DNA from: Microbacterium ginsengiterrae
GTDB lineage: Bacteria; Actinomycetota; Actinomycetes; Actinomycetales; Microbacteriaceae
Direction: 5' to 3'
DNA: 64,000 bases
Assembly (NCBI RefSeq): GCF_014205075.1
Contig: NZ_JACHMU010000001.1
Span: forward strand, 2,418,001-2,482,000
Part shown: piece by piece, positions 20,839-29,241 of the stretch
Layout: every line of letters begins with the position of its first letter
How positions within the stretch are numbered: the stretch's first letter is position 1
Notes under the pieces: generated by a model
Seen by the model: the letters and a program-made list of their open reading frames with translations, nothing else
Databases searched by the model: none
Told to the model about the DNA's origin: nothing
Program-made: the position numbers and the translations under genes

Positions 20839-21747
20839 ATGGCTCAAGACGCCGAACCCACCCCGGAGGCCGCCCCTTTGTCCGAGACGACGACGCACAC
20901 GCATCGCGTGGCCGTTTCCGACGCCGATGAGATCGTGCTGACGTGGGCGGGTGTGACCGACACCGGCCGCCGCCGCGACAACAATCAGGATGCCTTCCTC
21001 GCGGAGTTCCCCCTTTTCGTCGTCGCCGACGGAATGGGCGGACACGCGGGCGGAGAGATCGCCAGCCAGAGCACGATCGCGCGGCTCAAGCACGTCGTCG
21101 ATTCCGGCTCGGTGACGACGGATGCCATCGAGGCAGCCCTGCAGCACGTCATCGAGGACATCGCCTCGCATCCTGACACGACGGACGAGGGAACGGGCAC
21201 CACCCTCACGGGAGTGTTCTTCGACATCGTCGACGGCGTCCCGCGCTGGGTCTCCATGAACATCGGGGACTCCCGGGTGTATCTGCTGCGCGACCAACGA
21301 CTGGTGCAGGTGACCACGGACCACTCCGTCGTGCAGGAGCTCATCAGCTCCGGTCGGCTGAGTCCCGAAGAGGCGGACGGGCATCCGTACAGCAACGTCA
21401 TCACGCGTGCCGTCGGCGCCAGCGAGCTCGCCGCTCCCGACTACCTCGGCATCGAGGTGCTAGATGGGGACCGCTTCGTCATCTGCTCCGACGGGCTCAC
21501 CAAGGAGCTCACGGACTACGGCATCCAGCATTTCCTCCGTGAGCACGACGATCCGGCTGTCGCCGTCGACGCCATGCTCGCCGCCGCGTTGGAGAACGGC
21601 GGTCGTGACAACGTGACGCTCATCGTCGTCAAGATCGAGCGCACCGGCCACGACGACGATGCGGACGCGGAGACCTCCCGCATCGAGACGGTCGACGACG
21701 ACGCCACCGCCGACTCCCCATCCACATCGGATCCAGAGGACCGATAG
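20839..21747 (+). CDS. PP2C-family Ser/Thr protein phosphatase
   Basis: Metal-dependent phosphatase likely to reverse Ser/Thr protein kinase signalling. The 302-residue protein has the PP2C motifs in order: RRDNNQDAF, VVADGMGGHAGGEIAS (metal-binding aspartate), GTTLTGVFFD, NIGDSRVYLLRD, the DHSVVQELI segment, VICSDGLTKEL and GGRDNVTLIVV. Unlike PstP of the pknAB cluster it has no clear membrane segment and sits alone, without a kinase gene or FHA protein beside it. The EccC-type ATPase gene follows in the same direction after 56 bases. Confidence 0.9.
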   Translation: MAQDAEPTPEAAPLSETTTHTHRVAVSDADEIVLTWAGVTDTGRRRDNNQDAFLAEFPLFVVADGMGGHAGGEIASQSTIARLKHVVDSGSVTTDAIEAALQHVIEDIASHPDTTDEGTGTTLTGVFFDIVDGVPRWVSMNIGDSRVYLLRDQRLVQVTTDHSVVQELISSGRLSPEEADGHPYSNVITRAVGASELAAPDYLGIEVLDGDRFVICSDGLTKELTDYGIQHFLREHDDPAVAVDAMLAAALENGGRDNVTLIVVKIERTGHDDDADAETSRIETVDDDATADSPSTSDPEDR

Positions 21748-21803
21748 GCTTTCCGCCTGTGGAGAACGGGCGTATCTGACGATCCATCGCCTGCACTGGG
21801 GGG

Positions 21804-24575
21804 ATGGACGCAGAATCCCTGACCCTTCCTGCTGCCGTCGAGGAGCCGCCGCGTCAGCCGGTGCCCGTGCTCGCCGCGCTCGTACCGATGGCGGGCGGGG
21901 TGGTGCTGTGGTTGATCACCGGGTCGGTCTTCTCACTCTGCTTCGCGGCGCTCGGTCCGCTCATGATGGGCGCTTCCCTCGTCGACGGCGCACGCACACG
22001 GCGACGGGCCCGCAGACACGCGGCGGAGCGCGCGGACGAGGGCTGGCGGAGAGCAGAACAGCAGTTGCGGGAGCGGCACCGGCGCGAACGTCGCGAGATG
22101 TGGCGGGAGACGCCGGATGCCGCGGCCGCCCTGGCCGATCAACCCCTCCGAGACCTGCACCCCGTCGACGAGTCGACGCCGATCGTCGTCGGGACCGGCG
22201 CGCGTCGCAGCGTGCTCCGGGTCAGCGGTGATGAAGGGGAGCGGGCCAGGGAGTTCCGGGAGAGGGCAGGGCAGTTGGAAAATGCGCCGGTGGTCGCCCC
22301 GCTGGGCCGAGGAGTATGCATCCGGGGTCCGCTGCCGGTGACCTCTGCGGCTGCACGCGCTCTCGTCGTGCAGTTGAGCCTTCGCCATTCGCCCGTGCAA
22401 CTCGCGCTCAGCGGGGCCGGCCTGGAGACGCTGGGCATCGCAGGACTTCCCCACGCCGGACGTCCGCGGCGAGGCGCCTGGCGCGTCGCCGTCGTCATCG
22501 GCGACGAGGAGGCGGGCGATGCTCCCTGCCAGATCAGGCTGCGGGAAGGCGGCGGTGAGGTGCCGGAGGGCATCACGACCGTTCTCGATGTGTCCGACCC
22601 GTCGCGCGGCAGCCTGCGCATGGGCACCGTCACCTCCGAGGTACGAGTGGAATGCCTTTCACGACCCCAGGCACTGGTGGTCGCGGCCGAGAGGGTCGAG
22701 CGCGAGGGCGCCGTCGCTCAGCTGCCGGATGCCGTCGCCCTCTCCGACCTCGTCGTCGGGGAAGAGCGGACGGGGCTCTCCGCAGCGATCGGCCGGACGG
22801 ATGCCGCCGATCTCGTTCTCGATCTCGTCGAGGACGGCCCGCATGCGGTGGTCACCGGGATGACGGGTTCGGGCAAGAGCGAACTGCTCGTCACGTGGAT
22901 CGCGTCGATGGCGCGAGCCCACGGTCCCGACGAAGTGTCCTTCGTCCTGGCGGATTTCAAGGGAGGCACGGCATTCGACCCACTGCAGGGCCTTCCGCAC
23001 GTCGCAGCGGTCATCACCGATCTGGACGAGGAGGGAGCCAGGCGAGGGGTGGAGAGCCTGACCGCAGAGTTGCGCCGACGCGAGGGGCTGCTCGCCGAGA
23101 TGGCGGTGCGCAGCGTCGCGGAGTCGGATGGGCGCGTCGGCCGCCTGGTCATCGTCGTCGACGAATTCGCCGCTCTCGTGCAGGAACATCCCGATCTCGC
23201 CGTCGTCTTCACCGACATCGCCGCGCGGGGTCGCGCGCTGGGCATGCATCTCATCCTCGGCACGCAGCGCGCCGCCGGTGTGATCCGAGACGCTCTGGCC
23301 GCGAACTGTCCGCTCCGGGTGAGCCTGCGCGTGACCGATGCCGCGGACAGCAGGACGGTGATCGGATCCGACGAGGCGGCGGAGCTTCCGGGCGGAGCGC
23401 ACTCGCGGGGGCTCGCGTACGTGCGCCGCCCCCAGGACACGCACCCCGTCGCGGTCCGCATCGCGCTCACCGGTGCATCGGATCTCCGCGGCATCGCTGC
23501 GTCCTCGGACCAGGCGGCGACGCGGACGAGCCCGTGGCTGCCGCCGTTGCCGCGAATGCTGGATCTTCGCGATCCCACAGTCCGACACGACGGTGCCGGT
23601 GCGGTATTGGGGCTGCGCGATGAGCCGGCACTCCAGCGGCAGACACCGGTCCTGTTGATGCCCGGCACGGACCGCGGCATCGCGATCATCGGGGGGAGTG
23701 GCTCCGGCAGGTCCTCCGCACTGCGGCTCCTCGCGGCCCAGTGTCCGTCCGCTCTGACGATCGCAGACGATCCCGAACAGGCATGGGATGCCATCACTGC
23801 GCTCGACGACGGCGGACCTGCATCGTCCCTCATCCTCTGCGATGACCTCGACCGGCTGATCGCGACGTTTCCTGCCGAGCACGGCACGGCGTTCGTCGAT
23901 CGGCTGGAGAGAGTGATCCGCTCCGCCGGAGACAGAGGCTGCACCGTGGCGGTCACGACCGCGAAGGTGAACGGACAGATCGCCAGGATCGTTGACGCAC
24001 TGCCGCTCAGGGCACTGTTGCGCACCGGGACGAAGATGGAGCATCTCGCCGCCGGCGGAGACGGTGACGGATTCCTCCGCGATCGCCCGCCCGGTCGCGC
24101 ACGCATCGGTGCCGATGAAGTGCAGCTGGCGTGGATTGCTGACGACACTCCTCGTTCGCCGAGCACGGACCCGACCGCCCAGCCGTGGGCGCCGACCGCA
24201 GGCGTCGTCGGGGTCGTCGCGCCCGGTGTCCGCCGCGTCGTCGAGGCGTTGCGCACTGCCGTCCTGGATGCTGAGGTGACGCCGATCGCCGAGCTCGCAG
24301 GGGAGGTCGCCGGTGCGTCGGTGATCCACCCCTCATCGATCCGGCGCGTGCTCGTCGGCGATCCGGACAGCTGGCAGCGGCACTGGTCGCTGTGGCAGGC
24401 GATCCGCGCATCCGGCGAGATGCTCGTCCTCGCCGAATGCGCAGCCGAGCTCAGGACGCTGGCTGGAAGCCGCGAATTGCCGCCCTATGCGCACCCCCAC
24501 CGCGGACGTGCATGGAGCATCGTCGACGGCTCTCCGCCGCGGCGGGTGCTCCTGCCGCAGGTCGCACCGCGATGA
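21804..24575 (+). CDS. EccC-type FtsK/SpoIIIE ATPase, orphan
   Basis: Membrane-anchored ATPase resembling EccC/YukB motors of type VII secretion. The 923-residue protein has two membrane helices near residues 20-65, a basic helical stalk, then a first FtsK/SpoIIIE domain with Walker A GMTGSGKSE (about 352-360), VLADFKGGTAFDPL and Walker B VIVVDEFAAL (about 450). A second ATPase-like domain has GGSGSGRSS near residue 630, where arginine replaces the Walker lysine, so it is probably inactive. A third domain is reduced or missing. No WXG100, EccB, EccD or mycosin gene is nearby. A chromosome-partition or other translocation role remains possible. Confidence 0.8.
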   Translation: MDAESLTLPAAVEEPPRQPVPVLAALVPMAGGVVLWLITGSVFSLCFAALGPLMMGASLVDGARTRRRARRHAAERADEGWRRAEQQLRERHRRERREMWRETPDAAAALADQPLRDLHPVDESTPIVVGTGARRSVLRVSGDEGERAREFRERAGQLENAPVVAPLGRGVCIRGPLPVTSAAARALVVQLSLRHSPVQLALSGAGLETLGIAGLPHAGRPRRGAWRVAVVIGDEEAGDAPCQIRLREGGGEVPEGITTVLDVSDPSRGSLRMGTVTSEVRVECLSRPQALVVAAERVEREGAVAQLPDAVALSDLVVGEERTGLSAAIGRTDAADLVLDLVEDGPHAVVTGMTGSGKSELLVTWIASMARAHGPDEVSFVLADFKGGTAFDPLQGLPHVAAVITDLDEEGARRGVESLTAELRRREGLLAEMAVRSVAESDGRVGRLVIVVDEFAALVQEHPDLAVVFTDIAARGRALGMHLILGTQRAAGVIRDALAANCPLRVSLRVTDAADSRTVIGSDEAAELPGGAHSRGLAYVRRPQDTHPVAVRIALTGASDLRGIAASSDQAATRTSPWLPPLPRMLDLRDPTVRHDGAGAVLGLRDEPALQRQTPVLLMPGTDRGIAIIGGSGSGRSSALRLLAAQCPSALTIADDPEQAWDAITALDDGGPASSLILCDDLDRLIATFPAEHGTAFVDRLERVIRSAGDRGCTVAVTTAKVNGQIARIVDALPLRALLRTGTKMEHLAAGGDGDGFLRDRPPGRARIGADEVQLAWIADDTPRSPSTDPTAQPWAPTAGVVGVVAPGVRRVVEALRTAVLDAEVTPIAELAGEVAGASVIHPSSIRRVLVGDPDSWQRHWSLWQAIRASGEMLVLAECAAELRTLAGSRELPPYAHPHRGRAWSIVDGSPPRRVLLPQVAPR

Positions 24576-24614
24576 GACGCGGACCGCGTGCCGATGCACC
24601 CGCGTGCCGGTGCG

Positions 24615-24646
24615 CCGGCGTACCCGTGCACCCGGCGTACCCGTGC
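24615..24646. repeat. 17-bp-period tandem repeat between convergent genes
   Basis: CCGGCGTACCCGTGC occurs at 24615-24629 and again at 24632-24646, with related CGTGCCGGTGCG sequence just before. It fills the gap between the EccC-type gene and the oppositely oriented ald. No coding role is seen. Confidence 0.6.
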
Positions 24647-24658
24647 GCCGTTCGAGCG

Positions 24659-25771
24659 TCAGAGCACGGCGGACAGGGGCTGCGCGTCGAGATCGTGCGC
24701 GACGGCGACCCCCTCATTCACCACGGCCCCTGCCGCCACGTTGAGCCCACCGGCCAGGGCGTCGTCCGCGCCGAGCGCGTCGCGCCAACCGCGTGCGGCG
24801 ATCTTCCGCACGTACGGAAGCGTGGCGTTGGTGAGCGCAGAGGTCGACGTGTTCGGCACGGCGCCCGGCATGTTGGCCACGCAGTAGAACACCGTGTCGT
24901 GGACGGCGAAGGTGGGCTCGGCATGCGTGGTCGGGCGCGTGTCCTCGAAGCATCCACCCTGGTCGACGGCGATGTCGACGAGGACGCTCCCCGGACGCAT
25001 CTGCTGAACCATCTCGTTCGTGACGAGCTTCGGAGCACGGGCGCCGGGAATGAGCACGGATCCGATGACGAGATCCGACGCGAGAACCGCTCGGCGCAGA
25101 TCGAGAGGGTTGGAGGCGGCGGTCTTCACCCGACCGGCGAAGTGGTCGTCCAGCATCCGCAGCCGGGGGATGTTCGTGTCGAAGACGGTGACGTCGGCTC
25201 CCATGCCGCTGGCGATGACGGCGGCGTTCGCGCCGGCCACACCTCCGCCGATGACGGTGACGGTGGCAGGGCGCGTGCCCGGGACGCCCGACATGAGAAG
25301 ACCGAGACCGCCGTTGGATCGCATGAGCGTGTTCGCACCCACCAGCGGGGCGAGCCGGCCGGCGACCTCGCTCATGGGGGCGAGGAGTGGCAGGCTGCCG
25401 TTGGGCAGCTGCACGGTCTCGTACGCGATCGCCGTGATGCCGCTGCGGACGAGTTCGTCCGTGAGGGGCCGGTCGGCGGCCAGGTGGAGATAGGTGAACA
25501 GCGTGAGATCGTCGCGGAAGTGGGCGTACTCCTCGGCGATCGGCTCCTTGACCTTGAGGAGCAGCTCGGCGCATGCCCACACCTCGGCCGGGTCGTCCAG
25601 CAGAGTGGCGCCGGCATCCGCGTACTCGGCATCCGGCATGGATGACCCGGCACCGGCGCCGGACTGCACGAACACCTCATGGCCCGCGGCGACCAGGTCG
25701 TGGACTCCGGAAGGAGTCAGGGCGACACGGTACTCGTTGTTCTTGATCTCGGTGGGGACACTGATCCTCAT
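24659..25771 (-). CDS. ald: alanine dehydrogenase
   Basis: Reversible NAD-dependent oxidative deamination of L-alanine to pyruvate and ammonia. The 370-residue protein is the normal length and starts with MRISVPTEIKNNEYRVALTP, typical of Ald. The Rossmann motif is GGGVAGANAA (about residues 175-184), and the catalytic residues sit in FTYLHLAAD and KVKEPIAEEY. GGAG precedes the ATG. It lies 56 bases downstream of the asparaginase gene on the same strand, so both may share a transcript that feeds amino-acid nitrogen into central metabolism. Confidence 0.96.
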   Translation of the reverse strand: MRISVPTEIKNNEYRVALTPSGVHDLVAAGHEVFVQSGAGAGSSMPDAEYADAGATLLDDPAEVWACAELLLKVKEPIAEEYAHFRDDLTLFTYLHLAADRPLTDELVRSGITAIAYETVQLPNGSLPLLAPMSEVAGRLAPLVGANTLMRSNGGLGLLMSGVPGTRPATVTVIGGGVAGANAAVIASGMGADVTVFDTNIPRLRMLDDHFAGRVKTAASNPLDLRRAVLASDLVIGSVLIPGARAPKLVTNEMVQQMRPGSVLVDIAVDQGGCFEDTRPTTHAEPTFAVHDTVFYCVANMPGAVPNTSTSALTNATLPYVRKIAARGWRDALGADDALAGGLNVAAGAVVNEGVAVAHDLDAQPLSAVL

Positions 25772-25788
25772 CGTGATCTCCTCTCCAC

Positions 25789-25804
25789 CCTCATCGTTGA
25801 GGGA
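25789..25804. other. short hairpin between asparaginase and ald
   Basis: CCCTCA and TGAGGG pair around a TCGT loop (6-bp stem). It lies upstream of the ald ribosome binding site. It may tune expression between the two genes; it is too weak to call a terminator. Confidence 0.35.
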
Positions 25805-25827
25805 ATGTGCGGCCCAGGGTCAGGGCA

Positions 25828-26823
25828 TCAGATACCGGCGCCGGGACGGATCTTCCCGACGTCGTTCCCCCCGCCGAGGACGGCCAGGGGAAGTGCGGAG
25901 GCGAGCGACGCCACATCGGCTTCGCTCAGTGCGCCGGCCTGGGCCAGCAGGGTCGCAGCGACGATGGTCGACGCGCGCGATGCGCCGTCGAGCATCTTCA
26001 CCGCGACCGTCGCACCGTTGGGGGCGACCATGACCATGATCCCCTCGGCACCGCCCTTGGCGAAGACGCCGAGGGTCTCGATGGCGATCGTGTCGGGACG
26101 GCCGGGGCCTTCGATCGTCCAGGGGTTCTCCTTCACGGCCCGCACGAGGGTGCCGGCGACGCGATGGAGGGCGAAGGGGGAACGCTCGGAGGCCGTTCCG
26201 ATGCGATGGATTCCGCGCGCGAGGCCGGTGAGGGTGATCGCGTGCACGGGGGCGCCGCACCCGTCGACGGACGTGTGGGCGATCTTCTCGCCGGTGAGTC
26301 GTTCGACGACGTCGCGGATGTGGATCTGCAGCGGATGCGTCTGCTCGAGGTAGCCGTCCGTCGACCATCCCGTCGCGACGCACGCGCGCAGCATCGCCGC
26401 ATGCTTGCCGGAGCAGTTCATCCGGATCCGGGTCGGCTGACCGTGTTCGCGGACGAGTTCATCGCGCGCAGCGGTGTCGTTCGGCCAGGCCGGGGGACAG
26501 GCGAGCGCGTCTTCGGTGAGGCCGCCTCCGGCGAGCACGTCACGGACGGTGTCGGCGTGTCGATCGGTGCCGGCGTGGCTCGCGGTCGACAGTGCGAGCT
26601 GCGCGCCGCTGAGGTCGGCTCCGGCCGTGATGCACGCGACAGCCTGCAGCGGCTTCAGGCTCGAGCGGGGGAGGATCAGCGCGTCCGCATTCCCGAGGGT
26701 GCGCACGACCTCTCCGTCCGGTGAGATCACGACAGCCGCTCCGGCGTGGCGGGATTCGACGAATCCGCTCCGCTCGATCACAGCGAGTTCAACAGCATCC
26801 GCAACGGTCAGAGTCTCCAGCAC
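25828..26823 (-). CDS. asparaginase (PF06089, AnsA-like)
   Basis: Putative L-asparaginase of the thermolabile Rhizobium etli/actinobacterial type, distinct from the E. coli enzymes. The 331-residue protein shows the family motifs VIERSGFVESRHAG, ILPRSSLKPLQA, STASHAGT, NCSGKHAAML and DGCGAPVHAI. It should release aspartate and ammonia in the cytosol. The GTG start at 26823 is supported by a TAGGCT box exactly 6 bases upstream. It is divergent from the osmC-like gene and probably cotranscribed with ald. Confidence 0.88.
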   Translation of the reverse strand: MLETLTVADAVELAVIERSGFVESRHAGAAVVISPDGEVVRTLGNADALILPRSSLKPLQAVACITAGADLSGAQLALSTASHAGTDRHADTVRDVLAGGGLTEDALACPPAWPNDTAARDELVREHGQPTRIRMNCSGKHAAMLRACVATGWSTDGYLEQTHPLQIHIRDVVERLTGEKIAHTSVDGCGAPVHAITLTGLARGIHRIGTASERSPFALHRVAGTLVRAVKENPWTIEGPGRPDTIAIETLGVFAKGGAEGIMVMVAPNGATVAVKMLDGASRASTIVAATLLAQAGALSEADVASLASALPLAVLGGGNDVGKIRPGAGI

Positions 26824-26829
26824 CCGTCA

Positions 26830-26835
26830 AGCCTA
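26830..26835 (-). promoter_or_regulatory. asparaginase -10 box, leaderless layout
   Basis: On the minus strand TAGGCT is followed by 6 bases (TGACGG) and then the GTG start. Predicted leaderless transcript. Confidence 0.5.
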
Positions 26836-26869
26836 CCGGCAGACCCGACCGCGGTGACCGGGGGCGTGC

Positions 26870-26875
26870 CAGACT
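26870..26875 (+). promoter_or_regulatory. osmC-like gene -10 box, leaderless layout
   Basis: CAGACT, a weaker match because its first base is C, is followed by 6 bases and the ATG at 26882. It faces away from the asparaginase promoter, 34 bases apart. Confidence 0.35.
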
Positions 26876-26881
26876 GGCGCC

Positions 26882-27373
26882 ATGCGAATCGGAGAGCATC
26901 ACTACGCCCTCACCGCCACCTGGGAAGGCGACCGCGGCACGGGAACGAGCGGTTACCGGGATTACGCCAGGGACGTGCGTCTCTCCGTGGAAGGCAAGCC
27001 GGATGTGCTGGCCTCCGCTGACAAGCCGTTCCGAGGCGATCCGACGCGGTGGAACCCGGAGGATCTGCTCCTGGCGGCACTGTCCGAATGCCACCTGCTG
27101 TCGTATCTGCACGCCTGCGTCACCGCCGGCGTCGTGGTGGTGTCCTACCGCGACAGGGCCACCGGCACGATGATCGAGGACGGGCGAAGCGGAGGCGCGT
27201 TCTCCGACGTGCTGCTGCGTCCGGAGGTCGTCGTGGCCGAGGCGTCGATGATCGAGCCGGCGCAGCGCGCTCACGAGGAGGCGCACCGGATGTGCTTCAT
27301 CGCGAACTCGGTCAACTTCCCCGTGCGGCACGAGGCGGTCGTCACCGCCGCTCGTGCGGAAGGACCTGCTTGA
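26882..27373 (+). CDS. OsmC family protein
   Basis: Likely thiol-dependent reduction of organic hydroperoxides, the known role of OsmC/Ohr proteins. The 163-residue protein shows the family pattern PEDLLLAALSECHLLSYLHAC and the C-terminal AHRMCFIANSVNFPV, with cysteines at the two expected regions. Residue spacing differs from classical Ohr, so it is better called OsmC-like. The last 32 bases overlap the 3' end of the convergent plsC-like gene. Confidence 0.85.
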   Translation: MRIGEHHYALTATWEGDRGTGTSGYRDYARDVRLSVEGKPDVLASADKPFRGDPTRWNPEDLLLAALSECHLLSYLHACVTAGVVVVSYRDRATGTMIEDGRSGGAFSDVLLRPEVVVAEASMIEPAQRAHEEAHRMCFIANSVNFPVRHEAVVTAARAEGPA

Positions 27374-28145
27374 TCTTCTCGATCGGCGTCTGAGCCGGGG
27401 GTTCGTTGTAGACACCGGCGAGCTCCTGCTCGCTCAGTGCGTGGATCGCAGCCATGATCTGGTCGGTCGCGAGACGGCGGGCACGGCCGCTCGTGGCAGG
27501 GCCGTGCACCGTGACGTCGATGGGATCGCCGAACCGCACGGTGATGCGCTCCTTCAGGGAGGGCACCTTGGCGCCCCTGGGCATGACCTTGTCCGTCCCG
27601 ATGAGCCCGACGGGCACGACCGGTGCACCGGTCTGAAGGGCGAGGAAGGCCACGCCGGTGCGGCCCTTGTACAGCCGCCCGTCCGTCGACCGCGTGCCCT
27701 CGGGATAGAGGGCGACGGCGAGGCCCTCATCGAGCAGCTGGCGCTGCTGGTCCAGCGCGTCCAGCGCGGCCTGCCCTGCGCCGCGTCGGACGGGGATTGC
27801 GCCGATGGACTCGAAGAACGACTTCTTCACCTTCCCGGAGAAGCCGTGACCTTCGAAGTACGACGACTTCGCGAGGAAGTGCACGGGGCGAGGAGCGGCG
27901 ACCGGGATGGCGATCGAGTCGATGAAGGACAGGTGATTGCTCGCGAAGATCACGGCGCCCTCGGTGGGGACCTTGTCCCGACCCTCCACCCTCGGGCGAT
28001 AGATCAGGCGGGCGAGCGGAGTGATGACAGCCCGGCCCAGCGCATAGGCGAAGCCCGCACGGCGGGGGATGGTGGTCTCATCGGGAGACTCTGCGGCGGG
28101 TGTCTCAGGTGTCGACTCAGGGGAACCGGACTGCGCAGAGGTCAT
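27342..28145 (-). CDS. 1-acyl-sn-glycerol-3-phosphate acyltransferase (PlsC family)
   Basis: Membrane-associated acyltransferase of phospholipid synthesis. The 267-residue protein has the catalytic HX4D motif (H71 and D76 in SNHLSFIDS), the glycerol-phosphate motif PEGTRSTDG and the VPVGLIGT block. A Pro/Glu/Ser-rich N-terminal extension of about 28 residues precedes the domain. The ATG at 28145 has a TAGCCT box 6 bases upstream. Its 3' end overlaps the convergent OsmC gene, so transcripts of the two would be complementary over 32 bases. Confidence 0.9.
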   Translation of the reverse strand: MTSAQSGSPESTPETPAAESPDETTIPRRAGFAYALGRAVITPLARLIYRPRVEGRDKVPTEGAVIFASNHLSFIDSIAIPVAAPRPVHFLAKSSYFEGHGFSGKVKKSFFESIGAIPVRRGAGQAALDALDQQRQLLDEGLAVALYPEGTRSTDGRLYKGRTGVAFLALQTGAPVVPVGLIGTDKVMPRGAKVPSLKERITVRFGDPIDVTVHGPATSGRARRLATDQIMAAIHALSEQELAGVYNEPPAQTPIEKIKQVLPHERR

Positions 28146-28151
28146 CAGAGA

Positions 28152-28157
28152 AGGCTA
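28152..28157 (-). promoter_or_regulatory. plsC-like gene -10 box, leaderless layout
   Basis: On the minus strand TAGCCT is followed by 6 bases and the ATG at 28145. Predicted leaderless transcript. Confidence 0.45.
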
Positions 28158-28268
28158 CTCCGAGATCCATTCCCCGTTCGGAATGGGCGCGCCACGGACT
28201 CCCGTACAGCGAGAGCAAAGGCGAATACGGCAGGATGGGTTGGTCCCCGATCGATCCGAGGTATCACT

Positions 28269-29216
28269 GTGCGCACACGTTCGCTCATCGCCCTGTCCAC
28301 CATCACCGCCGCGGCCCTGCTGCTCGCCGGGTGCTCGAGCTCGGATGGCGACGACACCGGCGAGACCGACGCCGCTTCGGGTGACCTCTGCTCCGCCACG
28401 GTCGCATCCGGCCCGGCTGCCGAGGGCGTCGATGTCGACGGTGAGTTCGGCACGGCGTCGACGGCGACATTCGAACTCGGCGAGCAGGTGGATGCCGCAC
28501 AGCGCACCGTTCTCACCGAGGGCGACGGTGCCGCCATCGCCGACGGCGACTACGTCAGCTACGCCCTCAGCGCGTTCGACGGCGAGACCGGCGACCGCCT
28601 CGGGGACGCCGGATACGAGGCGGGCGAACTGCTGCCGGTCCAGCTCACCGCCGAGGCCCCGATGGGGCAGCTCATCGGTTGCGCCACGGTCGGGTCACGC
28701 TTGTCCGTCGTCTTCCCCACGAGCGCGGACGCCGCAGCCCAGTACTACATCGTCGACGTCCTCGACGTCGTCCCCACGGCGGCGTGGGGCGAGGAGCAGG
28801 AGCCGGTGGACGGCATGCCTTCGGTCACGCTCGCCGACGACGGAGAGCCGACCGTCGAGATCCCCGAGGGCGACGCACCGGAGGAGCTGGAGATCAGCGT
28901 CCTCAAGGAGGGCGACGGCATCGCTGTCGAGGACGGCGACACGACCCTCCTGCAGTACTACGGAGTGGACTGGGAGACCGGTGAGAGCTTCGATTCCTCG
29001 TGGGCCAACGGCGCACCGATCTCGATCGACGGCAACACGTATGTCCCCGGCTTCGTGGAGGCGCTGGCGGGTCAGAAGGTCGGCTCCCAGGTCCTCGTCG
29101 TCATCCCGCCGGCGCTCGGATACGGCGAGGAGGGAACGAGCGAGCACGAACTCGCCGGGAAGACCCTCGTGTTCGTCATCGACATCCTCGCCACGGTGCA
29201 CCCCGCCGCCGCATAA
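28269..29216 (+). CDS. FKBP-type peptidyl-prolyl isomerase lipoprotein
   Basis: Exported lipoprotein expected to help folding outside the membrane. The GTG at 28269 gives 315 residues that begin with a basic N-terminus, a hydrophobic stretch and the lipobox LLLAGC (cysteine near residue 20). Two FKBP-like domains follow: a first degenerate one (about residues 60-165) and a C-terminal canonical one with GVDWETGESFDSSW, VPGFVEALAGQKVGSQVLVV and PPALGYGEEG. The frame extends further upstream, but only this start provides a signal peptide. It is followed directly by dxr. Confidence 0.9.
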   Translation: MRTRSLIALSTITAAALLLAGCSSSDGDDTGETDAASGDLCSATVASGPAAEGVDVDGEFGTASTATFELGEQVDAAQRTVLTEGDGAAIADGDYVSYALSAFDGETGDRLGDAGYEAGELLPVQLTAEAPMGQLIGCATVGSRLSVVFPTSADAAAQYYIVDVLDVVPTAAWGEEQEPVDGMPSVTLADDGEPTVEIPEGDAPEELEISVLKEGDGIAVEDGDTTLLQYYGVDWETGESFDSSWANGAPISIDGNTYVPGFVEALAGQKVGSQVLVVIPPALGYGEEGTSEHELAGKTLVFVIDILATVHPAAA

Positions 29217-29229
29217 GCGGCGCGGGGCA

Positions 29230-29235
29230 TAGGCT
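29230..29235 (+). promoter_or_regulatory. dxr -10 box, leaderless layout
   Basis: TAGGCT is followed by GGCGGC and then the dxr ATG. No Shine-Dalgarno sequence at functional spacing. Confidence 0.5.
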
Positions 29236-29241
29236 GGCGGC

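Noticed and set aside
22659-24329. Two long minus-strand frames opposite the EccC-type gene
   Set aside because: Both are compositional shadows without domains; the plus strand carries Walker motifs.
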